Position numbers and translations under genes: made by a program
The notes under the pieces: generated by a model
What the model was told of the DNA's origin: nothing
The model's input: the letters and a program-made list of their open reading frames with translations, nothing else
Databases searched by the model: none
Source: Prorocentrum cordatum
Taxonomy: Eukaryota > Sar > Dinophyceae > Prorocentrales > Prorocentraceae
Assembly: GCA_963575745.1 (NCBI GenBank)
Contig: CAUYUJ010022093.1
Location: 192,831-256,830, forward strand
Length of the DNA stretch: 64,000 nt
Direction of reading: 5' to 3'
Part shown: piece by piece, positions 54,733-64,000 of the stretch
Position numbering within the stretch: the first letter of the stretch is position 1
Layout of the letters: every line of letters begins with the position of its first letter

Positions 54733-56500
54733 ATGGTAATGCCGACGCCACACAAAACAACTGTATTGGTTATATCAAGACAACGTCGGACTATCCAGTA
54801 GCCTTGTCTACACGTAGAATAGATTGTCTGATGCATACATGTTTGCTTAAATCGGTATCGAGGTGACCATCGGTCGGCATGATACCTGATGCGCTGATCA
54901 AGAGTCACGAGTTCATGTTTTTACTGGGAATATTTCGAAAGCCGTAGGCGACATTTGGGCTGTAGCTCTCAAACACATTCTTGACCGAGTGAATGAACAT
55001 GCCAAGCGTGCCTACTGTGGACCCCTGTCTGGCTCTCGAGCTCCACGGTGTGGTCTCTGGGGCCATGCGCAACTCTCTGGGGCAACTTGGAATGTGTCGG
55101 AACCCTTCGGGGCCTTTCGGGACCCTTGGGGGCCTTCGGGACACTCCTACCTGCCAGGTATCCCATGCCGTACACCGCGCTGCTCCAGGGGAACATGTTG
55201 TCGGCGAGAAGAAGCATGTTGGGCCATTCGTGCCCGGTCCGTGGCACGGCCGCCCTGCCGGATCTCAAGCAAACAGCGCAGAACAAAAAGCTGCGGCCGT
55301 TCGGGCGGGAGGGCATGGGCGCACGGGCTTGGCGCGGGCGCGATGCAGGCTTGCGCGCAGGGGGGGCCCATCGGCGCAGGGCGGGGGAGGGCTCACGAGG
55401 GTGGGGGGGGCGCAGCGGGGCACTGAGGGATAGCGAGTGTCTCGAAGCTAATGTACGGGGCATACCGTGCCGTCGAGGACGACAGGACGGGGGAACGGCG
55501 GCCAGAAATCGGCGTGCCGCAGGCAGATGACGACGATCGCGAAGGCGGGGGGCCAGGGCCGGCTGTGCGGGCGGACAGGCGGGAGGGGGGCCGTGTGAAG
55601 AAAGCAGGCAAGGAGAACACAAAGAGTGCGGATGTCATAGCGAGCGGGCAGGGACTCCAATGATTTTTGTCGTGTTCGGGATGGCACAAGTTTGCGTTCC
55701 ATCTGGGGCGCTGTTTCTGTCGCGGTCTCAGGCTTGGAGTCCGCCCGCGGCCCACCTGTCCGTTTCTTGCCGTTCCCCATGCGGTCCTCGCTGTCCGACA
55801 TCTCAGTGCGCCTGCCTGACGTCCACTCTCCGGGGTCCCCGTTCCAGCCGCTTATAGTGGAGCCAGGAACGAAACAACTGATCACGGCGGAAAAAAAGCG
55901 CCGCCAGCGCTTTTCCCAGCAACTTCAGGCAGCGAGCCGTACCTCCGACGCCGACTCTGCTTTTCACGGCATGCTGCCCCCCAGGGACCCGGGCCCCTCC
56001 CCCGGAACCAATTTCTCATGCCGCGTACTTTTTTGGGGCGGCCCGGGTCCCGGAGAGGGCCCCCGGATGCCTCTCTCCCGCGACGCGAGGAAGGAAGCGG
56101 GGTGGGGCGGGGGTGGGGGGCGGCGAGGGGGCGCACGCGCAGTGAGAATCTGCGCGGGGGGGGGTACAGGTCAGTCTTTCATACATCGGATGTCTTAGAA
56201 CATCGGATTTTAAATACACTTTTCATTTATGAATACATTGATGCATGAACTCCTCGTTGTTTGTAGTACTGAATCCCTGCATTTTCATACATGATCCGTA
56301 CGCGGAGCATGTATTAAAAACGGCACTGCAATGCGGGTGGGGCAAGGGGAGGGGGCACAATGAGCGCGCGTGTGCGGCCAGGGTGTGCCGAGGGGGGCGG
56401 GCTGGCAGGGCGGGCCCGAGGGCCACAGTTCCCCAAACGGTGCTGGCACTCAGGGGTGCTTACGTCCCCAGAGATCCGATGTCGTGATTTTTTCAATACG
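54733..56500. other. Unique GC-rich sequence, no gene recognised
   Basis: Open frames in several phases, including 217 residues on the minus strand at 54969-55622, are Arg/Pro/Ala/Ser-rich without domain content. The stretch 56190-56330 is AT-richer and holds nothing recognisable. Confidence 0.35.
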
Positions 56501-56507
56501 CGGTCCC

Positions 56508-56625
56508 CCGAAGTCTCGACCCATTCCCCAGGACCGGTTTTTCATCCTGAGTCGTTTTTTGACGGTCCCGGGGCCCGGCGAGGGCCCCTAGAGGCAGAAA
56601 ATGGAGAAAAACCTCCGTCTTGATT
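56508..56625. repeat. Family D repeat, copy 1
   Basis: It reads GAAGTCTCGACCCATTCC, then GGACCGGTTTTTCATCCTGA, then CGGTCCCGGGGCCCGGCGAG and GGGCCCCTAGAGGC. Related copies are at 56812-57110 (split by family C) and 62600-62722. Confidence 0.65.
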
Positions 56626-56811
56626 TTTTCAATACGTTGGATCTCTGGGTCTCTTGCTCAAACAGACTGGATCTGCATCGATGGGTACGCCGGGGTCTCG
56701 CCTATGGTGCCCCGGTTGGTGCCGGCCCGTGGGCGCGCCCCTTGGACGCCCCGCGCTCGCAGGCTAATTACACAGACCCCCGACGCCGTGACTTGTTCAC
56801 GGCGTCGACCC

Positions 56812-57125
56812 CTGGAGGTCTCGACCCATTCCTTCGGGTCGGGCGAAAGGGGGGGTAGCAAAGGGGGGGTTTGAGAATCAGCTCACGCAGCTGATTTTCC
56901 CGGCGCCTCCCGGCGCCGGGAGGCGGCTATGTATCGAGGAAGGGGCCCCTCGGTGGGGCCGAAACCAGCTGCATGCAGCAAATTTTGTAACCCCCCCTTT
57001 CCCAATCCCCCCCTTTCGCCCGGCCCGATTCCTCTGGACCGGCTCTTCATCCTGCGTCCTCTTTTGGCGGCCCCGAGGGCCGGCAAGGGCCCCCCGAGGC
57101 CGAACACTTAGCGAAAAACCTCCTC
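56812..57125. repeat. Family D repeat, copy 2, split by a family C element
   Basis: The left part is GGAGGTCTCGACCCATTCCT (to 56833). The right part resumes at 57029 with TTCCTCTGGACCGGCTCTTC and continues to GGCCCCCCGAGGCC. The unsplit copies at 56508 and 62600 show what the site looked like before insertion. Confidence 0.7.
56834..57028. mobile_element. Family C inverted-repeat element, copy 2, with 5-bp target duplication
   Basis: This 195-bp element has ends TCGGGTCGGGCGAAAGGGGG and CCCCTTTCGCCCGGCCCGA. TTCCT is duplicated on both sides (56829-56833 and 57029-57033), and the element interrupts a family D repeat. Inside are three further hairpins (GAATCAGCT…AGCTGATTTTC, CGGCGCCTCCCGGCGCCG, GGGGCCCCTCGGTGGGGCC). 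Confidence 0.85.
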
Positions 57126-57349
57126 CCGTCAGGGTTTTTTCCATGACCCGAGGGGTTTGCCGAGGCTTCGAGGCTTCGCCGGGTGCCCGAGGTTTGGCTA
57201 TGCCGAGGTGTCGGGTGTGCCGAGGCTTCGCTGGGGTCTATAGGTGTGCCGAGGTGTCGCCCGGTGCCCGCCCGCCGGCGCTCCGCGCTGGGGGGGGTGT
57301 CCCCAAGGCTTCGCCCGGTGCCAGCCCGTGGGCGCCTCGTGGGCGCCCC

Positions 57350-58395
57350 GAAGGCCTGCACGACGCAGGTGGCGCAACGTAACCTCGCGTGGGCCAGCAC
57401 AGCCTGCACCACACGGCTTGCAAACCACGCAGCTTGTGCCACATGCCTTGCGCCACGCAGCTTGCGCCGCGCAGCGTGCATGTCGTGGAGTGCCGCGCGT
57501 ATAGCTCGCACCATGCTGAAGAGAACACGCATGGCAGCAATATAAAGCACACGAGCCAACTAAACATGATATCTAGCCAATCCCTGTCAGAAGATATTTC
57601 ACCACATCAGAGCGCAACCGTGCTGTACCTGCTCCGTGTACCAGGCCATTCGTATTTGGGCACCTGGATTATTGGACAACTGGCCCAACGCACGCTGACG
57701 GAATGAGATTCCCGGCCCTGCTGTCTTGGCCGGTGTTCGTGGTTTCTCCTCTGTGCAGCGCGAATCCTGCTTCTTGGCGCAAGCTGTGTGGTGCAAGCTA
57801 TGTGACACAGCTTGCACCACACATCTTGCGCCAAGTAGCACACACAACAATGCAATAATTAACTGTACGTCACGATGACTAGCACTTGCAGGATTAAGTG
57901 CGAATGTGTGCACGTTTCCTTGCACCCGAAATTGGTGCTATGCATATATGGTGTTATATGTATTGTCTTTACTCTGTACAGATTCCGACAATCAACTATC
58001 AGATATACGTATTCACGCTAGCCAGCGATGACCCCACACAATAGAATAGTGCACCCTCGATGTGCAATACATGCGTTGCAAGATATGCCACACGTTCTTA
58101 TGGTAGACCAAACATGTTGCACGCTAGCTGGCGAACCCAGGTAGCTACGCTGTGCAAGCTATGTGGCTCCATCAATGTGGGCGGTGCTATACGGTGCGAA
58201 CTATTTGGTGCAAGCTGTGTGATGAAACCTGCTTGATGCTAGCAGTGTGACAGTCTGTGTGACGCAGTATACGCGGTACGCGTTGCAAGCTATGCGATTC
58301 ACTCTGCATGCGGTTCGTGGTGACGTGCGTTGCAAGCTTCCTGGTGCAAGCTATGTGATGCAAACTCTGTGATGCAATATAGTGGCGCAAGCTAT
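57350..58395. repeat. Degenerate repeat of GCAAGCTATGTG / CACAGCTTGC words
   Basis: From 57375 to 57500, and again at 57770-57840 and 58150-58400, words such as CACGCAGCTTGCGCC and GCAAGCTATGTGATG recur at 14-16-base spacing in both orientations. The stretch between them (57500-57770 and 57850-58140) is unique, without a recognised gene. Confidence 0.55.
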
Positions 58396-58590
58396 GTTGA
58401 ACAAGCGTGACCCCCGGGACCACCAGCAGGCCCCCAACAGACCCCGAGGGGCCCCCCAAGAGGCCCCGAGAGGGGCCTAACATGAGCCCCAAAGAAGCCC
58501 CCCAAGAGGCTTCAGACTGCGTCCAAGAGGTACCCGAGAGACGTCCCAAGAGACCCGAACGGGCATCCGCAAGGCCTCTGTTCCACGAGC
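58396..58590. repeat. CCAAGAGGCCCC-type minisatellite, short array
   Basis: Units CCCCAAGAGGCCCC and CCAAGAGACC belong to the same family as the arrays at 4.3 and 29.5 kb. Confidence 0.6.
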
Positions 58591-59398
58591 CCAGGCACAC
58601 TAGCGGCCTGGGTCGACCGACGGCAAGGGGAAGAAGCAAGGGAATCATAAATGCCGTAACGCTCCATGCAGAGATCGAAATGCACAAAAGGACCCGTGAT
58701 CCCAGGGACACAACAGCTTGTGAATTCTGAAGTGGCCGTGCTCCCAGGACCACGAGCCCTTCCGCATTACGCAAGGGTCCGCCCTCCGCCGAGGAAAAAG
58801 AAGGGAGAAGATCCGGATCTCTTTCTGCCGGCCACGCCCCACACCCAGAGGTCGCGCTCGTGGCACGAGCGGACACCTCGAAACTCACGTGGAGGCAGAC
58901 AGCCGGGCACGCCCGACGCAGGGGCACGAGGGAGGCGGACTGTGCGAAACGGAACCTCCACCGGCCAGCTGCTCTCCGTCAGCTCGGCATTGGGGCCACC
59001 GCTCAGGGCGTCGGAGGCCAACTCAGAATGGAGGCGGCCACGCCAGGCGGAAGCAGCGCGTGGCGGCGCCTGCGACGCAGCACCCTCGAAAACCTGGCGG
59101 CCTTCCACGGGCCGCCCGAAAATCGCCTGGAGGCTGGCCATACAGCAGGCCCACATGCGCCCATGGTCACGCTCCCGCGATCGTCTCGTTCACGACAGCC
59201 TCAGGGTTCCAACGGTGCAGACAAGAAGGAAGCGCGTTTCACGGGCGTTTGGCTGAAATATACAAGGTAAGGGCCCTCTGGACCCAGGGACCCTCTCCCC
59301 CCCTCTCCCCCCTAACCCTCTCACCCGCCCCCAAACACCCTGTGCTGGAGAGGAGGGATTACGACCCCCACTCTCGCGCCAGCAAAAGATGCGCTGGT
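58591..59398. other. Unique sequence, no gene recognised
   Basis: Open frames are Arg/Pro/Gly-rich on both strands. The pyrimidine-rich stretch 59285-59335 precedes the (GTC)n tract. Confidence 0.35.
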
Positions 59399-59399
59399 T

Positions 59400-59465
<66 letters not shown>

Positions 59466-59468
59466 TGG
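59398..59468. repeat. (GTC)n microsatellite
   Basis: A pure GTC run of about 22 units. Poly-Ser and poly-Asp frames are artefacts. Confidence 0.95.
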
Positions 59469-59850
59469 CGTCGTCGTCAATTACAGGCGTGAAGGAATTG
59501 AGGAAGCCAGGGATAGGACAGACAAATCTTGGGCCCCTTCCAAGACCACAGAGGTCAGGGCGTTCAATTCCCCCCGTAAGGTCTGTCATGGGAGGGGGGG
59601 TGAGCGGAAAGGGGTAGCGATAACGGCGTCGGGGCGGGAGAGGGATCCCGGCGGCGTCCTTGCAATCATTCGGGCGCGCACGATCGGAAACCCACGCTTG
59701 TGTGCAGCACCGGTACACCGCATGCTTGCGCGCACCACACCCACCTGCATACTCTCAGACGCGCGCACATACACACACACACACACGGTCGATGTCCCAA
59801 TCCTGTATGCGTTGCAAGCAGACGGCGGTTGGAACCGCAGGACCGTGTGC
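59469..59850. other. Unique sequence, no gene recognised
   Basis: A short (CA)n lies at 59768-59787. Nothing else is recognised. Confidence 0.35.
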
Positions 59851-60830
59851 ACTGCAGTACGCCTGTGAGCACCACTACGGCCTGCGAGCTCCACAGCGTC
59901 CCCAAGAGCAGCGCAGTGCGCTTGTGACCAGCAGGCGGCGGGGGTTGCGCTGGTCTCCACGAGAAACACAAGAACCTGCGAGTGCAACGATCTGCCCAGC
60001 GGTGCACTGGACAAGTAGCAGAACAGCCCGCTGGCAACACAAGCGGGCCTGCGAGCGCCGCCATGGGCTTGCGAAGAACAGCAGCAACAACAACAACTGA
60101 TTTATGCACGGCCATAAGCCAGACCTTGCCAGTACCGCTGCGATCCGCCACCACCGCAGTGCTTGCGAACGTGAACACAATAGCGCATGCCACCACAGTG
60201 CGCCTGAGAACGGCATCAGAACACGCATGCATAACAGTTTGCTGGATATGGCAAGCACTGTGAACATTGGCGACCATCTCAATGCCTGCGAAGACAGTCA
60301 TAGACTGTGAGCACCACAGCGTGGCATTGAGCTCCATGCTGCACTTGCGAGCACGAGCAACACACGTATGCATAATATCACGCCAAACCCTGCCAATGCC
60401 ACAATAGCGGCCCGCCGCCACCATATGCCTGCGAGCACCACGGCGGCCTGCGAGCTCCACAGCGGGCGCGCGATCGAACCCCCTCCCCAGCAACTGCAAA
60501 AAAACAGCAGCACAGCGTGTACGCACGACAGTATGGCTGCCAAGCCTTGCCGTTGACACATCCGTCTGCGGGCTTCACGCCCATGCCATTGAACAACACG
60601 GCAGCCCGCGAGCACCACAACGTGCCTACGAACACCACAGCGCGCTTGCGAACAACAGCGACAGCACATGTATACGCATCAGTATGCCGGACCCTGCCGC
60701 CGCACCGAAGCCCACGAACAGCAACATACTTTTTGAGCGCACGAGGACCCTGCGAGCACAGCGACCTGTCTGTGCGCGCCACGCGCCTGTGTACTTCACA
60801 TATATAACCGCCAGCTTGCCTGCACCAACT
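59850..60830. repeat. Degenerate repeat of GCGAGCACCACAGCG words
   Basis: Words such as TGCGAGCTCCACAGCG, GAGCACCACAACG and GCGAACACCACAGCG recur irregularly across about 1 kb. Frames are His/Ala/Cys-rich with no domain. Confidence 0.55.
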
Positions 60831-60892
60831 TGTGATAAGCTCCCTTTTCACTGCCTCACTCCTCCTCCGCCTCCTCCTCCTCCGCTTTGTCA

Positions 60893-60893
60893 T

Positions 60894-60941
<48 letters not shown>
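60893..60941. repeat. (TG)n microsatellite
   Basis: A pure TG run of about 22 units. Confidence 0.95.
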
Positions 60942-60943
<2 letters not shown>

Positions 60944-61339
60944 ACGGACTGCGATCACCGCGGCGTGCCTGTGAACGCCAGTCGGTCGGCAGACGGCGAG
61001 GGAAGCCGGACCGCGCCAATACCACAAGAGCTTGCGACCGTCAGCATGAGCATGAGCAACAGCATCCTGGACCCTGTAATATTACGCTGCTCCCCTCGCG
61101 CTTTTAAGGACCACATCCCAGAAATTAACTTCGAGCACCCAGGGAAGTATCGATCGAGGCAGCGTCGAACGAGCATCGCCTCCCCGGGGCCGACACGCGA
61201 AGGCCCTCCAGTTTCGGTGCTTCCTCGGTGCTCGAGATTCTCTGTGGCGGTCCAGGCTGACGTAGGCTGGAACACCGCAGCCCTGCCAGTGCCCACCGCC
61301 TGCGGGCACCGCGACCGCCCGCAGACGCCAGAGCACGTC

Positions 61340-61541
61340 CCGGGCCCCGGCGAAAGGGGGGGATAGCAAAGGGGGGGGGTGAGAATCAGCTCACGTAATT
61401 AGCTGATTCTCCCGGCGCCTCCCGGCGCCGGAGGCGGCCATGCATCGAGGAATGGGCCCCTCGGCGGGGCCGAAACCAGCTGCATGCAGCAAATATTTCG
61501 TACCCCCCCCTTTCCCAATCCCCCCCTTTCGTCCGGCCCGA
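61340..61541. mobile_element. Family C inverted-repeat element, copy 3, with 5-bp target duplication
   Basis: Ends are CCGGGCCCCGGCGAAAGGGG and CCCCTTTCGTCCGGCCCGA. ACGTC is exactly duplicated (61335-61339 and 61542-61546). At 202 bp it is nearly colinear with copy 2, including the three inner hairpins. Confidence 0.85.
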
Positions 61542-61955
61542 ACGTCTGCTGGGCGCACCGAGGTGCGCCGCAGCCGACGCCATCGAGGGCGAGGCGGTGG
61601 CGGAGGGCCGCTCCGCCTGCCCTGCCCAGGGAGGGTGCGCCCCGAGGGGGGGGGGGGCAGGCGGGGGGCGCGTGCCGGAAGCGGCTAGTCCGGGCGTCCC
61701 TCGGCGCGGAGACCTCTCCTGGTGTTAGTAGGCGGGCGTGTTCCTCCTCCTCATCCTCTCCTCCCTCCCCCTCCCTACTTCTCCCCCTCCTCCTCCTACC
61801 CTTCGACCTCCTCCCCCTCCTCCTCCTCCTCTTCCTCCTCCTCTCTCCCCAGGCCGCTACCCCTGGACTGCGCACGTGCCTTGGGCCAGGACATCTGTGG
61901 ACCCCCCCCCCCTCGTCGGACGCGCCGCCCTCTTCTTGTCGGCCCTTCCTGGTGT

Positions 61956-62118
61956 TAGGTCGGGCGTGTTCCCCTACAGGCGGCTGTTGGACGAAACATC
62001 AAACATCGTAGAAAAGTATGCAAGCAATACTCGAAAAAATAACCAAAACATCGTCCCCAGACCATCTTTGGACTATTTTCGAATACTCCTCCTGCAAGAG
62101 GGACAGGCCCGACTTGAC
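61956..62118. mobile_element. Family B inverted-repeat element, copy 4
   Basis: Ends are TAGGTCGGGCGTGTTCCCCT and CAAGAGGGACAGGCCCGACT. CCTGGTG occurs on both sides (61948-61954 and 62119-62125), consistent with an 8-9-bp target duplication. The interior shares AAACATCGTCCCCAGACCAT and GACTATTTTCGAATAC with copies 1-3. Confidence 0.7.
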
Positions 62119-62271
62119 CCTGGTGCTTCTCGTCGCGGCGGGATCCGCCTGAGACGGCGGGCCAGGACGGACCCCAGGGTCTGGGAGCCGACGTTGGCCG
62201 GAGCTGGGCCAGGCGGGCGAGCCGCCGCTGCTTCAGCTGGCCTTCCTCCGAATTTCTCTCGGCCCCTTTCT

Positions 62272-62398
62272 GGCCATCGCTCGGACGTCCATTCCCTGTG
62301 TTTTTTTTCGGTTTTGTGCGTGGCTTCTTCGCCACGTGCTCAAGGATGCTCCTCGATGGTCCTCGCCGGGAAAGAATGCACACGTCCGGGCGATGCCA
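62272..62398. mobile_element. Family A short inverted-repeat element, copy 3
   Basis: Ends are GGCCATCGCTCGGACGTCC and CACGTCCGGGCGATGCCA. The interior shares GGATGCTCCTCGATGGTCCT with copies 1 and 2. Confidence 0.75.
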
Positions 62399-62599
62399 AG
62401 CTTTCCCGTGGACCCCTGCTCCATCCCAGGGGCGCTTCTTGATGGCCCCATGGGGCGTGCCAAAACCTGACGGAATGGTCCTGGGGCCCGGGTCGACGCG
62501 GGAAACTCTGCAGGCTCATCCGAGACCACCGGCCGCCACGACAGATCCCGGCTCGCAGGATGCCTGGGGCCCGCTTTCCAGGCCCTCGGCGTACGTTGC

Positions 62600-62722
62600 G
62601 ATTTTGTCACAGCGTTGACCCCGGAGGTCTGGACACCCCGGGACCGACTTTTCATCCTATATCTTTTCCCGGCGGTCCCGGGGCTTCGTGAGGGCCCCCA
62701 GAGGCCAGACGCCCAGAAACGC
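62600..62722. repeat. Family D repeat, copy 3
   Basis: It reads GAGGTCTGGACACCCCGG, GACCGACTTTTCATCCTA and CGGCGGTCCCGGGGCTTCG, then GAGGGCCCCCAGAGGC. Confidence 0.6.
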
Positions 62723-63237
62723 GGACCTACACTCCCGTCGTGCGTGGTGTCACGACGCTGGCCTTCCATGGCGCGCAAACGGGCATGCAAACACCATGCG
62801 CCACCCCTGGGAGGCGAGACGAGACGAGACGCGCGTGTCCGCCGGCAGGCGGGCTCGCCCTTTACGAGCGGCGCGGGCGGGCTGGGGCCCGGTCAGTTGT
62901 GCGCGTGCGCAGGGCAGTCCTTCCCCCAATTGTTCCACCACGTCCGGTCTCCAGCAGCATCCAACCACGACGTGGTGTTGTCCCCCAGTGGTGGCCCGTG
63001 CAAGCTGCGATGCCTCGCAGCGCCCGAGCAGCACACGCAGCACGGGCGCACCGCGCAGCGCGCCGCGCTGCCCGGGCGGCGCCGCGCGGCCAGACGAAGC
63101 GCCCGCAAACCGAGCACACGCGCGCTCGGACCTCGGAGAGCGCGCGCGGCGCCCGGGGGGGGCCGACGGACACAGAGCGTATACGGCTGGGTCGGGGCAC
63201 GTTCGGGGATGGGCAGAGCCCCCTTTGGCAAAACAAA
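62723..63237. other. GC-rich unique sequence, no gene recognised
   Basis: Open frames in all phases are Arg/Ala/Pro-rich; none has a domain. Confidence 0.35.
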
Positions 63238-63390
63238 GGATTGCAAAAAGGATTGCACAAAAAATCCTTCGGAGGATTGTAAAAAAAAACCTTCGGTTTT
63301 TTTTGCAATCCTTCGGAGGATTGCAAAAAAAAACCTTCGGGTTTTTTTTGCAATCCTTCGGAGGGTTTTTTTTTGCAATCCTTCGGTTTG
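63238..63390. repeat. Alternating inverted repeats GGATTGCAAAA / TTTTGCAATCC with CCTTCGG
   Basis: Words GGATTGC, A-runs, CCTTCGG, T-runs and GCAATCC alternate so that neighbouring units are reverse complements, for example GCAATCCTTCGGAGGATTGC at 63305-63324. At least three nested hairpins can form. Confidence 0.85.
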
Positions 63391-63518
63391 GCGAAATCGA
63401 CCTCGGGCCCAAACCTGGCGGGCACAAGCCTGGAAAAGGACGACTGCGGCGCCCTCTCGAGGACCGAAGACGCACAATTCACGGATCGACGCGTCGGGGT
63501 GGGGGTTCTGTCCGCCCC

Positions 63519-63677
63519 CGGCACGTCCCCCCCATACAGGCGGATCTTGGACGAAGCAACAGGACACGCCCCAGACGTGTTCACAGAAAAATGGCCAAAC
63601 ACACCATCGAAGAATCGTGCCCGGGCCAATGTCTGGACTGCTGTTGGGTACTCCTCCTGCAGAGGGACCGGCCCGAC
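63519..63677. mobile_element. Family B inverted-repeat element, copy 5 (diverged left end)
   Basis: The left end GGCACGTCCCCCCCATACAGG is weak. The right end ACTCCTCCTGCAGAGGGACC leading to GGCCCGAC matches the family, and 'ACAGGCGGATCTTGGACGAA' matches copy 2. No target duplication is recognised. Confidence 0.5.
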
Positions 63678-64000
63678 GCGAGCACACGGCCGCGCACCTG
63701 CGCTCGGCGTGTGGCCCCGGGCGGCATCCGGCGACGCGCCGAGTACCCATAAGCTGCTGCACGTGAGTACAGGCTGGGGCGCACAGGGACATACCAATAC
63801 TGGATGTCCTCCTTGGAGGCGCGCGTCCGACCCGAACATGTAGTATACCCATTTTGTGGTAGATCGTTTCCCGAGCGGCGTGGCCAGACAGCGCCCGCCA
63901 CGACGCATCCACTCTAAGATTTCTCGGTGCGCGCGACGCCCCTGAGGGGGGGCGGCGCACATACAGTGCAAGCATGTTGGGGTGACGCCGATCTGTGGGC
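63678..64000. other. Right edge, no gene recognised
   Basis: Balanced composition, with only short open frames lacking any family signature. Confidence 0.35.

Overview
The window looks like nuclear DNA of a dinoflagellate. The best evidence is at 14646-14690, where three copies in tandem of the 15-base 3' part of the dinoflagellate spliced leader (CCATTTTGGCTCAAG and one-base variants) stand just upstream of a retrotransposon-like reading frame. Other features agree: very long, mostly GC-rich, gene-poor DNA full of microsatellites; pentatricopeptide repeats of the 'CEK..RRQWLQ..ALLSEM..LEPNIITY' style common in dinoflagellates; decayed LINE elements; and a 100-N assembly gap. I cannot name the species.

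Convincing protein genes are few. All four lie on the minus strand: parts of an FKBP-type prolyl isomerase split by introns (about 400-1233); a broken PPR array (about 38475-39050); an intact, apparently intronless SLC45/SUC-type sugar transporter (47449-48885); and an intact, apparently intronless F-box/leucine-rich-repeat-like protein (52670-54559). They share no pathway that I can see.

Most of the rest is mobile DNA and its debris. At 2.4-6.6 kb and again at 61.3-63.7 kb there are mixtures of four short non-autonomous repeat families, here called A-D. A, B and C have terminal inverted repeats. Two copies of C have exact 5-bp target duplications and one copy of B has an exact 9-bp one. At 14.6-22.1 kb two decayed LINEs face each other, the first broken by a nested antisense LINE fragment and a microsatellite. 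At 22.3-28.3 kb there is a clearly AT-richer island with a probable MULE-like transposase remnant, a zinc-knuckle plus OTU cysteine-protease reading frame, a foldback element, and clusters of short perfect or near-perfect palindromes. This is the most interesting segment.

From 29 to 46 kb the sequence is almost entirely tandem and segmental duplication: a 'CCAAGATGGC' minisatellite, 430-bp and 760-bp tandem units, a 1.45-kb duplication, and one copy of a large composite repeat (family E). Family E occurs three times in the window, at 27.1-28.1, 42.8-44.7 and 49.0-49.9 kb. From 54.6 kb onward there are further degenerate repeats. Long open frames in these GC-rich repeats are mostly translations of simple sequence and are not reported as genes.
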